Origin: Sordaria brevicollis
Lineage: Eukaryota > Ascomycota > Sordariomycetes > Sordariales > Sordariaceae
Reading direction: 5' to 3'
DNA length: 64,000 nt
Assembly (NCBI GenBank): GCA_033439795.1
Contig: JAUTDP010000021.1
Location: forward strand, 124,001-188,000
Shown here: positions 45,672 to 55,109 of the stretch, piece after piece
How positions within the stretch are numbered: position 1 is the stretch's first letter
How the letters are laid out: every line of letters starts with the position of its first letter
The notes under the pieces: model-generated
The model's database searches: none
Told to the model about the DNA's origin: nothing
What the model saw: the letters and a program-made list of their open reading frames with translations, nothing else
Position numbers and translations under genes: made by a program

Positions 45672-46931
45672 TCATATTTGGTGTGTCTTGACGGCACGCC
45701 ACAATCTCCACGGGAGCTTCCAGCTGGCCTTGACTTTGAAGGGGTCAAAGTCGGCCTTTTCCAGCCGATCCAAGTAATCACCAGCTGGAACGGCTTCCAG
45801 CAGCACGCCGAACCCCCTCTTGATATCCGTTTGGGTTGTGTCAGTGCCGCCGCTGGAGTAGATGTGCTCCTGTTCCCCTTGGTGCTCATAGTCGTGGCCC
45901 ACTTCTTCTCCAGCCTTTAAATTCTTCAACATCTCCCTTGCCGTGATCAAGTGGTCATTGGCTCTGGTAGCCACCTTGAAGACGGCATCCTGTAGTCCCT
46001 CGGCGTTGGGTCCGCGACGAAAGACGTCTTCCTCTCTCAGCCCGACCTCGGCCATGACATCAAGGGGTAGCAACAGCGCAGGAGGCCGAGTGTTACCCAC
46101 GGTGCCGGCTGGACCCTGGATGGGCTGTGATGGTGCAGCGAGAACGGGAATACCGCGTAAGGTAGCTACGATACCACAGGCCTTGCCAATGTGACTGGCC
46201 AGGTGGTCCATGTGTACGGATCGCAAGGGCATGGAGGCCAGGGTCATGTACATGAGTGTCGCGTAGGTGTTTTCGGCGTAGTCCTCCAGCGAAGTGAGGC
46301 TGACGAAGGGCCTGTTTTCCATGTGCTGCTCGCGAGTGTTGATCAGACGTAAGAGCCAGAACTTGAGAGAGCTGGCGCTGGTAGGGCCGGCGCGGGCTTT
46401 GAGGTCTTGGATGGCTTGGTGGAGGAGAATGGAGATGGGCTCGCGCGGTGGGTTGCCAGCAAAGACATTGTTGACGGTTTCACGCCAAAACGACATGCGC
46501 ATGCGAGCAATGGTCGAGTTGGAGACGGTCTCGGGCAGACGAGCGAGCTCGAGGTTCAGGGTACGGAGGGCACTGTATGCGTTTTGGGAGGAAGGAGGGA
46601 CGAATTGGCGGAGGAGGAAGGCCTCGTAGTCGCCATGTCTGTACGGTAGCAAGAGAGGAAGGGTTAGCGGATGACGACAAGTGAAGGGGGGAAAGGGAGA
46701 GACAGACTTGAGCTGGTTCTCACAGTATTGGCGGGCCTTTTCAACGTCGACATGTGTGATGGTTGCGACACCTCGTTTGAGGAGGGAAGGCTGTTGTCGC
46801 AAGGAGAAATGCTGAAGATGAGGCTGGAGACAAAGACAAGAAGTTGAAGTGGAAGTGGAAGGACTCAGAGTGGAGGATGGCCGTAGAGGTACTCGCCTCC
46901 ACAGGACATGGAGGTGGCCAGAGGATGACAT
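45672..46931 (-). CDS. NDUFAF6-like complex I assembly factor (squalene/phytoene synthase fold), mitochondrial
   Basis: Exons 46931-46708 and 46638-45672 give 396 residues. The N terminus (~55 residues, Arg/Ser/Leu-rich, no acids, ending KRGVATIT) looks like a mitochondrial targeting sequence. The trans-prenyltransferase-like fold is shown by YCENQLK|HGDYEAFLLRQFVP, AYSALRTLNLELARLPE, MRMSFWRETVNNVF, LEDYAENTYATLMYM, SHIGKACGIVATLRGIP and LLPLDVMAEVGL. The first acidic motif is not the DDxxD of real prenyl synthases, as in NDUFAF6. The intron is 69 nt with an unusual GTCTGT donor, divisible by three and stop-free, so retention would only add 23 residues. It is divergent from RAD5, with 596 bp between starts. 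Confidence 0.88.
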   Translation of the reverse strand: MSSSGHLHVLWRRVPLRPSSTLSPSTSTSTSCLCLQPHLQHFSLRQQPSLLKRGVATITHVDVEKARQYCENQLKSVSPFPPFTCRHPLTLPLLLPYRHGDYEAFLLRQFVPPSSQNAYSALRTLNLELARLPETVSNSTIARMRMSFWRETVNNVFAGNPPREPISILLHQAIQDLKARAGPTSASSLKFWLLRLINTREQHMENRPFVSLTSLEDYAENTYATLMYMTLASMPLRSVHMDHLASHIGKACGIVATLRGIPVLAAPSQPIQGPAGTVGNTRPPALLLPLDVMAEVGLREEDVFRRGPNAEGLQDAVFKVATRANDHLITAREMLKNLKAGEEVGHDYEHQGEQEHIYSSGGTDTTQTDIKRGFGVLLEAVPAGDYLDRLEKADFDPFKVKASWKLPWRLWRAVKTHQI

Positions 46932-47527
46932 TGCAGAAAGGAAGCGGTGCTGTTTTACCCGCTGTCACGACCACTGCAATGTCACATCTCTGAAACAAGA
47001 CCAACTTTGGCAGAGATGAGAAGAGGAAGACAAGAAACCAGCGAGGACATTGAAATGTTCTTTTCTCGGCTTTGATTCGACAATTGGGACAATGTCACGC
47101 CGTGCCCCTCAGAACACTCAGAGCATCACAGGCGCTATCTTTTAGCGGGTGTTAGTGGAAGCTCTAGAGCCCTTTGTGGTTAGCGATGACGGCATTAAAG
47201 GCATAGGTGGCCCAAGCTCCTTTCTTTCATCCCCTTTCATCCCGCTCTGAAGGAGGCGCGAAATCAGCTGACAGCGGGAAAGCGGGATCAAATGGGGCAC
47301 GCCCAAGTTCACGGTTGCCACAGCGCTGTCGCGTCTCCCGGCGCAACCCAACACTCGCTAAATGCATTCGGTTACCTCTACACCTTCTGATCGAATCATT
47401 GCTTCGTCACTTTCGACTCTATCATCCACTGCATCAACGGTCCCTGATCAACAGTCTAGGGCCAGTTCTCAGGTTGTCTCCATGGGTTGAACGACACCTT
47501 TCACGACTGCAAACACAAAGCGACACG
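46932..47527. promoter_or_regulatory. Shared divergent promoter region, NDUFAF6-like / RAD5
   Basis: 596 bp between two divergent start codons. The RAD5 frame is open upstream from 47207, but that part is low in family signal and is taken as leader. No defined operator seen. Confidence 0.5.
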
Positions 47528-50500
47528 ATGGACTTTTCCGACGAGCCCCCCTCCAAGAAGCGCCGCTTTCTAGCCGACCACGCTGACTCGGACGATGTCG
47601 TTGCCGGTCCCAGTTCGTCGCCTCAGTTCAGCGCTCCTCCAAGCTCTCCTCCCAGGAAGAAGGTCCTCCAAGATCCAAGCGAAGATCAACAGTCACAAGT
47701 GGAAACCCCGAAAAAGGCCGCCGACGACAAAGAACCAAAGAGATTTTTCACGGACGACGGCGCATTAACCCCCGAGGCCGCGAGGCTATGCGCCCCCTTT
47801 CTCGAAAAGATGACTCCACGAGATCCGAGATATGGATGGGCCCTGAAGAACATCGACCCTCCAGTCGCGCCGACACCGCAAGAGGCGACACCCCCAGTGG
47901 TCGAGTCGCCCCAGCTGGCCTTTGACAAAGACACCTTCGAAGCCTTTGTTGGCGAAAAGGTTGGGATTGATATCCTCCAAGTCATAAGCAAGAACTGCGG
48001 CAACAACATTGAAAGAGCCGTCAACATGTATCTCGATGGAACGTGGAAGAAGCTACATCGAGCGCCACCAGTCAGAGTCAACTCGCATTCGCCTCTCATT
48101 GTTGGGGGCCAGTCTCCGAGGAAAGCATCGACACTACAGCCACAAGCACGATTGCGGTCGGTACAGTCACAGCCACAATCAAAACCACCACCACCAGCAG
48201 AAGTCAAGGTTCTTCCATCCATGCCAGAGGCTCGATATGTTGGCGCATTCGGTGTCGAGGGATGGGCTACACGGAGCGGGATTGGACTATTGAGACACGG
48301 CGATGTCGTCAAGATTGAGCGCCAAAAGATTATACCGCCAACTGTCGCAAGAAAAGGGCAAGTCAAGCCTGGAACGCCGCAGTCTATACCCCGTGTCAGC
48401 GCCGCAGCCGCCAAACGTGTCGATGTCATTGTCCGCTTCACAGACACCAATGGCAGGGAATTGGGCCGTCTAGCCAAAGACACAGCCAACTGGGTTTCTA
48501 CACTAATAGACCAAAACATTTGCAGATTCGAAGGCATCTGCGTCTACGCACCCGAACGATTACGAACGAACGAAACCGTGTTTCTACAGCTCAAGGTCTA
48601 CATGCTCCGATCGGCATTCTTCGGAAGAACCCTCCAACTAGCCGACAACAGGGCCGCCGGGTTCCACGAGAAGGACGAGACGGCAGAAGAAAAGGACCTC
48701 CGGTTGAGACAGGTTGCCCTTGTCAGACTGTTCCAAGAAATCAACATTGTTCCCTCTCGTGGAAATGCCGCTGCCGCCAAAGATGCCAGAAAAGACCTGC
48801 TCGAAGCAGCAGATTCGGCAGAGAAAAAGGCAATGGACAAGGCCAAAGCCGGGGACAACAACAGCGGCTCAGCCTCCCCTTCAGAAGAGGCCGAAGAGGG
48901 CCAGGAGCTCGAACAAGACCAACTCGATGCGCTGTACAAAAAGGCCCAGTCCTTCGACTTCAACACCCCCGAGGCTGAACCAGCAGACACCTTTGCCATG
49001 ACCTTGCGTCCGTACCAGAAACAATCGCTACACTGGATGCTGGCCAAGGAGAAGAACCAGCGAACAGAAGACCGCGAAACTTCCATGCATCCATTGTGGG
49101 AGGAGTATATTTGGCCACTCAAGGACCATGATGATAAGGACCTGCCTGTGGTTCCTGACCAACCATGCTTCTACGTCAACCCATATTCTGGCGACCTCTC
49201 TCTTGACTTCCCTAAACAAGAGCAGCACTGTCTTGGTGGAATCCTGGCTGATGAGATGGGACTTGGCAAAACCATCCAAATGCTTTCCTTGATACACTCG
49301 CACAGATCCGAAGTGGCCATCAGAGCGCGCGAGGGCGGCCTCACCTCGGTCAATGGTCTCCCCCGTCTACCGGCTGTCTCTGGGCAAAAGGCTACAGTTG
49401 ACGCACCATGCACAACACTAGTAGTTGCCCCCATGTCCTTGCTGGCGCAATGGCAAAGTGAAGCTGAGAATGCTTCCAAGGAGGGCACCCTCAAGACCAT
49501 GATGTATTACGGAACTGAGAAGAATGTTGATCTGGTGACCATGTGCTGTGAAGCCAACGCGGTCAATGCTCCAGACGTGATCATCACCAGCTATGGAGTC
49601 GTTCTCTCCGAGTTTACCCAACTTACCACCAAGAACGGAGACAGACTTAACAGCCGCGGCCTCTTCTCCCTCAACTTCTTCCGCGTCATCTTGGACGAGG
49701 CACACAATATCAAGAACCGCCAAGCCAAGACGTCACGAGCATGCTACGAGATCGCCGCCGAACACCGCTGGGTGCTTACCGGAACCCCTATTGTCAACCG
49801 CCTCGAGGACCTCTTTAGTCTTGTCCGCTTCCTGCGAGTTGAGCCATGGAACAACTTTTCCTTCTGGCGAACCTTCATTACTGTCCCCTTCGAGTCCAAG
49901 AATTTTGTCCGTGCCCTGGATGTTGTGCAAACCGTCCTCGAACCGCTCGTTATGCGCCGTACCAAAGACATGAAGACTCCCGACGGGCAATTCCTCGTCC
50001 CACTTCCACCCAAGCACATCGAGATTGTTGACATCGAACTCTCGGAACCCGAAAGGGCTGTCTACGACTACATCTTTAAGCACGCCAAGAGGGCGTTTGA
50101 CAATAATATGGAGGCAGGCACGGTGATGAAGGCGTACACATCCATCTTTGCCCAGATCCTACGGCTCCGTCAATCGTGCTGTCACCCCGTGCTTGTCCGC
50201 AACCAAGATATCGTGGCTGACGAAGAGGAAGCCAACATGGCCGCTGACGTTGCAGCTGGGTTAGCAGACGATATGGACCTGCAGTCGCTTATCGAGCGCT
50301 TCACCGCCACTACCGACGATGCTTCCACAACCAACAACAACTTTGGCGCCCACGTCCTCAAGCAGATCCGCGACGAAGCCGTCAACGAATGCCCCATCTG
50401 CGCCGAAGAACCCATGATCGACCAAACCGTCACCGGGTGCTGGCACTCGGCCTGCAAGAAGTGCTTGCTCGACTACATCAAACACCAAACCGACCGTAAC

Positions 50501-51199
50501 GAAGTCCCCCGCTGCTTCCAATGTCGCGAACACATCAACATCCGCGACATCTTTGAAGTCATCCGCCACGACGACGACGAGCCCATGACACCTTCCACTT
50601 CCACCCCGGGAGGAGCAAGTCCCGTGGAACCACGCATCTCCCTCCAGCGCATCGGCACCACCGACTCCTCCGCCAAAATCGTCGCCTTAATCTCCCACCT
50701 CCGCGCCCTGCGCCAAGACCACCCCAAGATGAAATCCCTCGTCATCTCCCAATTCACCTCCTTCCTCACCCTCATCTCCTCCGCCCTCACCCGGCACCGC
50801 ATCCCCTTTCTTCGCTTAGACGGCTCCATGTCCCAAAAAGCCCGCGCCGCCGTCCTGTCCGAGTTTCAGTCCACCAACACCTTCTGCGTCCTTTTACTCA
50901 GTCTAAAAGCCGGCGGCGTCGGCCTAAACCTTACAGCCGCAAAGAGGGTGTACATGATGGACCCCTGGTGGTCCTTTGCCGTGGAGGCGCAGGCGATTGA
51001 TCGCGTGCATAGAATGGGGCAGGAGGAGGAGGTGAGGGTTTATAGGTTTATTGTCAAGGGGTCGGTGGAGGGACGGATGTTGAGGGTGCAGGAGCGGAAA
51101 AAGTTTATTGCTACTAGCTTGGGGATGATGAGTGAGGAGGAGAAGAGGGTGCAGAGGGTGGAGGATATTAGGGTGTTGTTGGGTGGGGAGGGAGGTTAG
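47528..51199 (+). CDS. rad5: RAD5-type DNA helicase / ubiquitin ligase (postreplication repair)
   Basis: SWI/SNF-family ATPase with RING that extends ubiquitin chains on PCNA for error-free bypass of damage, in the nucleus. One exon, 1223 residues, near the usual size. Start at 47528 (MDFSDEPPSKKRRF) includes a nuclear localisation signal. A UBA-like helix set lies at ~146-178 (ILQVISKNCGNNIERAVNMY). The HIRAN domain is at ~234-390. The SNF2 N-lobe starts at LRPYQKQSLHWML (~493), with Walker A DEMGLGKT (~575) and the DEAH box ILDEAHNIKNR (~721). The RING CPICAEE...CWHSACKKC...CFQCRE is at ~955-1000, embedded between the lobes as in Rad5. The helicase C-lobe has LDGSMSQKAR (~1098) and DRVHRMGQ (~1158). 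All key residues are intact. The Neurospora counterpart is mus-41, as I recall. Confidence 0.96.
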   Translation: MDFSDEPPSKKRRFLADHADSDDVVAGPSSSPQFSAPPSSPPRKKVLQDPSEDQQSQVETPKKAADDKEPKRFFTDDGALTPEAARLCAPFLEKMTPRDPRYGWALKNIDPPVAPTPQEATPPVVESPQLAFDKDTFEAFVGEKVGIDILQVISKNCGNNIERAVNMYLDGTWKKLHRAPPVRVNSHSPLIVGGQSPRKASTLQPQARLRSVQSQPQSKPPPPAEVKVLPSMPEARYVGAFGVEGWATRSGIGLLRHGDVVKIERQKIIPPTVARKGQVKPGTPQSIPRVSAAAAKRVDVIVRFTDTNGRELGRLAKDTANWVSTLIDQNICRFEGICVYAPERLRTNETVFLQLKVYMLRSAFFGRTLQLADNRAAGFHEKDETAEEKDLRLRQVALVRLFQEINIVPSRGNAAAAKDARKDLLEAADSAEKKAMDKAKAGDNNSGSASPSEEAEEGQELEQDQLDALYKKAQSFDFNTPEAEPADTFAMTLRPYQKQSLHWMLAKEKNQRTEDRETSMHPLWEEYIWPLKDHDDKDLPVVPDQPCFYVNPYSGDLSLDFPKQEQHCLGGILADEMGLGKTIQMLSLIHSHRSEVAIRAREGGLTSVNGLPRLPAVSGQKATVDAPCTTLVVAPMSLLAQWQSEAENASKEGTLKTMMYYGTEKNVDLVTMCCEANAVNAPDVIITSYGVVLSEFTQLTTKNGDRLNSRGLFSLNFFRVILDEAHNIKNRQAKTSRACYEIAAEHRWVLTGTPIVNRLEDLFSLVRFLRVEPWNNFSFWRTFITVPFESKNFVRALDVVQTVLEPLVMRRTKDMKTPDGQFLVPLPPKHIEIVDIELSEPERAVYDYIFKHAKRAFDNNMEAGTVMKAYTSIFAQILRLRQSCCHPVLVRNQDIVADEEEANMAADVAAGLADDMDLQSLIERFTATTDDASTTNNNFGAHVLKQIRDEAVNECPICAEEPMIDQTVTGCWHSACKKCLLDYIKHQTDRNEVPRCFQCREHINIRDIFEVIRHDDDEPMTPSTSTPGGASPVEPRISLQRIGTTDSSAKIVALISHLRALRQDHPKMKSLVISQFTSFLTLISSALTRHRIPFLRLDGSMSQKARAAVLSEFQSTNTFCVLLLSLKAGGVGLNLTAAKRVYMMDPWWSFAVEAQAIDRVHRMGQEEEVRVYRFIVKGSVEGRMLRVQERKKFIATSLGMMSEEEKRVQRVEDIRVLLGGEGG

Positions 51200-51664
51200 G
51201 GGATGGGGGGAGGGATTGGGGGGAGGGGGGAGGGGGGGGTTTGTGGTGGGTGTGGAACAGGACAGCATCTCGGTAACTTTGGGCGTGTAACTTTGGGTAT
51301 TTTGGAGCATATTGGTTTTGAGTCGTCGTCGTTTATTCGTTTAGATTTGAGTCTGGCGATGGTGTAGAGGTAGCTGGGTGCTATCAGGTTCAGGCAGTCT
51401 CATAGAGAAGAGGAACATCTTCAATGTCAACACGAGACATGTCAGTCTACGTCTTTAGCACCCCAACCATATGCTTTTATCGATGCGTCTCCATGCCAGA
51501 TTTGTCATCGGTGGTCGGTGTTAGTTCGGTCGAGGCAGGAGCGACGCTTTCTCGGCATCGCACGTCATCGATCACGACTGAACTCAACGTCCCCCTCTAT
51601 TCAACACAACCACGCCAGACACTCATTCCTCCCCTCCCCGACAACAACAAGCCAACTAAACAAC
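51200..51664. other. Intergenic spacer
   Basis: 465 bp between RAD5 and the aldo/keto reductase on the same strand. G-rich just after the RAD5 stop; TAGAGGTA motif near 51364. Nothing else seen. Confidence 0.6.
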
Positions 51665-52751
51665 ATGTCGAAACTCAGCATTAACGACAAGATCAAGCTC
51701 AACAGCGGGTATGAAATCCCTCAGTTGGGGTTTGGGGTATGTAATCTCCGAGTGTCGTGCGCTCCTCCAGTCGGTGCATCTGGCCACGGGCATGCAACTA
51801 ACTTGACGCCGTCCGTCCTTCGCAGGTTTACCAAACGTAAGAACCCCATCCCATCGTCCATGGCCTTTCCTTTGAAGGCCCGAGAAATTCTAACCCCACT
51901 TCTGTGTCAGTCCCGCAGACCAAGTATCCCAAATCGTCACCAAAGCCTTCACCATCGGCTACCGCCACATCGACTCAGCATCCGCCTACCGCAACGAAGC
52001 CGGCTGCGGCGCCGCCATTCTCTCCGCATCCTCTTCCTCTTCTTCCAACCTAAAAATCCCCCGCTCCCAAATCTTCTTCACCACCAAAATCGGGCCCAAA
52101 CACATCTCTTACAACGCCGCGAAACGCATCATCAATGAGTCTCTCGCCAAGACAAAACTGGAGTACATCGACCTAATGCTCTTGCACGCCCCCTACGGCG
52201 GATCGGCTAATAGAAAGGGCGCCTGGCTGGCGCTGGTGGAAGCCGTTGAGGAAGGGAAAATCAGGAGTATAGGGGTGTCGAATTATGGGGTTCATCATCT
52301 TGATGAGCTGGAGCAGCATATTAAGGAGTTGGAGGCGGAGAGGGGAGGAGGGAAGGGAAGGGGCGGGGTGTTGAGTGTGGGCCAGTGGGAGATTCATCCG
52401 TGGTGTTTGAGGGAGGATATTGTGCAGTGGTGTAGGGAGAGGGGGGTGGTGGTTGAGGCGTATGCGCCCATAGTGAGGGGGGAGAGGTTTGGTCGGGAGC
52501 CGAAGTTGAGGGAATTGGCGGACAAGTATGGGAAGACGGAGGCGCAGGTTTTGGTTAGGTGGAGTTTGCAAAAGGGGTTTGTGCCCCTGCCGAAGAGTGT
52601 GAGGGGGGAGAGGATTAGGGAGAATGCGGATGTTTATGATTTTGAGCTGGAGGAGGAGGAGGTGAAGGGGTTGGAGACGGGAGAGTATAGTCCTGTTTGT
52701 TGGGATCCGACGACGAGTGGGTTGGATAATTATAGTGGGCAGGAGGTTTAA
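51665..52751 (+). CDS. Aldo/keto reductase with an 11-nt microexon
   Basis: NADPH-dependent carbonyl reductase. Exons 51665-51736, 51826-51836 and 51911-52751 give 307 residues. Exon 1 ends at GYEIPQLGFG. The 11-base second exon encodes VYQ plus two bases, between GTATGT...CGCAG and GTAAGA...GTCAG introns. Exon 3 continues T-P-A-D-Q-V, restoring the family phrase GFGVYQT. Active-site features follow: IGYRHIDSASAYRNE (Asp and Tyr), IFFTTKIGPKH (Lys) and LLHAPYG (His). Cofactor-binding VSNYGVHHL, LSVGQWEIHPW and GFVPLPKSVRGERIRENADV are present. The barrel is complete. The substrate cannot be inferred. It is convergent with the DUF6594 gene, 109 bp between stops. Confidence 0.93.
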
Positions 52752-52860
52752 TCGATGTAGAGGTAGTGGTCGAACTGGACTGCCCAAGTTTACCACTGAC
52801 AAAGACCACGAGAACCGCTGCGTACCTACAGGTATGGACCAAAAAAAGCATTGATCAATA

Positions 52861-53733
52861 TCAGGAAAATATGGAAAGGGGGATGAGAAATACACACGCA
52901 GCCGTCGACGCAAAGATCTCAGCCCTTTTCGCATTACTCAAAAGCTCAACACTTCCTCCAAACAGGACCGTAAAGAGGGCTATAAGCCCCAGCTTGAGCT
53001 TGTCCGATTCCACGGTGTACAGGACGGTGATGGGGCAGACCAAGAGCAACACAGCAAGAAACGTGCTCAGCCATGTGATGTACCGGGCAAGCCTTTTTTC
53101 AGTGGTGTGAAATACATTTTCGTCGTAGAGGTCTTGTCCTGATCGTGTAGAGGTACCCTGGAAGAGGGGTGCCAAGTAGGAAATGGAATGCGCCAGCAAT
53201 CTGGACATCCGGTCTATCGGTTCTCCGGTGCCGTGCAACACCACCAAATCATCCGTATCATCATAAACAGAAGCGCTGCTTCCGCCCAGCGTTGGGAACG
53301 TGGTCCTTGTCCATTTATCATGTACCCCATGGAAGAAGTTGTACCTGAATGCTTTCAACGTTCTCGCATCTGGTGGAGGGATTTTAGCCAGGGAACTTTC
53401 AAAGAATAGCGCTTCCCTGTACTCTTTTAGTGTTTCCCTAATCTTCTTGACGAGGTCCATCCGTGACGGATCTGTGGTGGCGGCCCGTTCCTTGAACTCC
53501 TCCCAGTTTCGAAGTGATTGCATGGTTTCCCCGGTGCGTCGATCTTCAAAATCGAACTGGTCTAACTGGAACTCTAGGTCTGCTAACTCGCTTTGGAGTA
53601 ATAGGAGGTTCCTTGCGGCGAGTCTGTCGAATCTCTTGTAGATGGCTGCCGTTCCGTCTTTGTGACTGGCGATGAAAGCTGCTAGAGATGGGTAGCCGTC
53701 GACGTATCCGTAGAGTGGTTGAGTGTTGGTCAT
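52861..53733 (-). CDS. DUF6594 membrane protein
   Basis: Single exon, 290 residues. The N terminus GYPSLAAFIASHKDGTAAIYKRFDRLAARNLLLLQ is the hallmark of the fungal DUF6594 family. It is followed by QSELADLEFQLDQFD and a helical middle region. Three hydrophobic helices close the protein: about 213-236 (WLSTFLAVLLLVCPITVLY), 242-262 (LGLIALFTVLFGGSVELL) and 270-289 (STAACVFLIPLSIF). The family is often expanded in filamentous ascomycetes and sometimes linked to heterokaryon or stress loci, but no function is established. Start chosen as the ATG directly before the conserved block. Confidence 0.88.
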   Translation of the reverse strand: MTNTQPLYGYVDGYPSLAAFIASHKDGTAAIYKRFDRLAARNLLLLQSELADLEFQLDQFDFEDRRTGETMQSLRNWEEFKERAATTDPSRMDLVKKIRETLKEYREALFFESSLAKIPPPDARTLKAFRYNFFHGVHDKWTRTTFPTLGGSSASVYDDTDDLVVLHGTGEPIDRMSRLLAHSISYLAPLFQGTSTRSGQDLYDENVFHTTEKRLARYITWLSTFLAVLLLVCPITVLYTVESDKLKLGLIALFTVLFGGSVELLSNAKRAEIFASTAACVFLIPLSIFS

Positions 53734-54394
53734 TTTGTGAGATTCCCGTCAACTTGTGACCTCTGTTCGAGACCTTCGTGACTCCATGAAGTGAAGCAGG
53801 AGAAAGCCTTTGTGGAATTAATTTGAGTGACACCGATTGATGAACCAAGTCAGTTTGATCGAGGGACGCAAAAGCGGCAGATGGCTACAGATATATCCTG
53901 TGGCAGGTATCTAACATCATGGACTCCACGGAGTTGTAGTCGCCCAAAAGCCCAGAGGGTGCCAGCATAGCCCCCATAAGCAATTAGGCGTTCATATATT
54001 GTGCATCAGCCACGAAAATGTGCTGAACCGATCACCGTGGGAGACACAAACACTACTCGTCGGGAGTAGAAGCGTGTCTGCCCCTCACACAAACTGTCAA
54101 AGACCAATTGCTCGCTGCGCCACAGCCTCACTCACCACTTCGTCCTACACCAAAGAGTTGAGGAGTCGCTCCATGTCTTTGGGAAAGTTATCCCCGACCA
54201 TGCCCTACCTCACCTGTAGGAGAAAAAGTTGCGGTTGAATCTGTTTCTCCGTTGCCAGATTACAACACAAAACTGCAGAAAAGGAATCTCGAAGCATTCG
54301 TGGACAGCGCAGTAATACAAGAACAACACCGACAAAAGAGAAAAGGAGCGGATGTTGGAAGTCCCAAAATGGAAGAAGAAACAACAAAAAAGTG
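53734..54394. other. Intergenic
   Basis: About 660 bp between the DUF6594 start and the tRNA gene. Nothing recognised apart from an A-rich stretch just before the tRNA 3' end; on the minus strand this gives a T run (rc of AACAAAAAA, 54383-54391) suited to RNA polymerase III termination. Confidence 0.6.
54383..54391 (-). terminator. Probable Pol III terminator (T run on minus strand)
   Basis: AACAAAAAA on the + strand is a TTTTTTGTT run just past the tRNA 3' end, the usual signal for RNA polymerase III. Confidence 0.6.
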
Positions 54395-54482
54395 TGCCCC
54401 CACGCGGGATTGAACCGCGGACCTCTTCATATCGCAGAAGTTTTAGTACGAGTGAAGCGCTCTACCACTGAGCTATACGGGC
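54395..54482 (-). tRNA. tRNA-Thr (anticodon CGU) with 16-nt intron
   Basis: Read on the minus strand from 54482. The D stem is GCTC/GAGC with an AGTGGTA loop, the anticodon stem CTTCA/TGAAG, and the T arm CGCGG-TTCAATC-CCGCG. The discriminator base is A. Between the anticodon stems are 23 bases; removing a 16-nt intron (54431-54446) after the base 3' of the anticodon leaves a normal seven-base loop with anticodon CGU. The acceptor stem pairs except for a G-G at the fifth pair and a U-G at the sixth. It lies 297 bp from the hAT element. Confidence 0.93.
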
Positions 54483-54771
54483 TTCAGCTGTTTATTTGTT
54501 GACATTCGCAGGTGGAGACATGCCTTATCAGCGGCGCAGCACATGACGATGCATTCAGCTCAGGCCAACTGCCCAGCAATAGCATCATCGTGCCTACCGG
54601 TTAACGAAAAATAGCCAGCCGTCGAACTTCTTTACCATACCACGCACAGAGAATACTTACCTACTTGCATCAGCAATCGTGACAACAAACTTGCATTTCT
54701 ACTAAACGCCTGTCCTGTCCTACCAAGCCTCCGGGGCTTTCTCCCTATAATCCAAGCTAGATATGTGCAAA

Positions 54772-54779
54772 CTCCGAAT
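54772..54779. repeat. Left 8-bp target-site duplication CTCCGAAT
   Basis: Identical to 58006-58013 on the other side of the hAT element. Confidence 0.88.
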
Positions 54780-54801
54780 CAGCGTTGGAAACAAATCAAA
54801 T
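54780..54801 (+). repeat. Left terminal inverted repeat
   Basis: Begins CAGCGTTGGAAAC; matches the reverse complement of 57984-58005 at about 17 of the first 22 positions, with every mismatch in the clear part a transition. Confidence 0.85.
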
Positions 54802-55109
54802 CAAGTCAAGTAGGCCTTCTAAACTTGTTTGAATAAGTCCCGTAGATATTTATAATTTATTTACTTGGCAACTTAGTCAAGTTAACTAAATCGTATAGTA
54901 TTAGTTTTTAGAACTTTTAATAGCATTTTTCTTATTCTTTCTATCTATAACCTCCCTAAAGCCCTCTCCCATCCCCCTTATACTCCCTATACCTCTATCC
55001 CCAACTTTATTGTCGTCGTTATTAATTAATAATCGATATCGCTATCCCTATTAAGACCAATTATCGACTAAAACTTTACGGTCTCGATTATATAAATAAT
55101 ATTAGTAAC

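Noticed and set aside
47207..47527. Upstream extension of the RAD5 frame
   Set aside because: The 107 extra residues are Arg/Ser/His-rich without family similarity; the ATG at 47528 starts the nuclear-signal N terminus.
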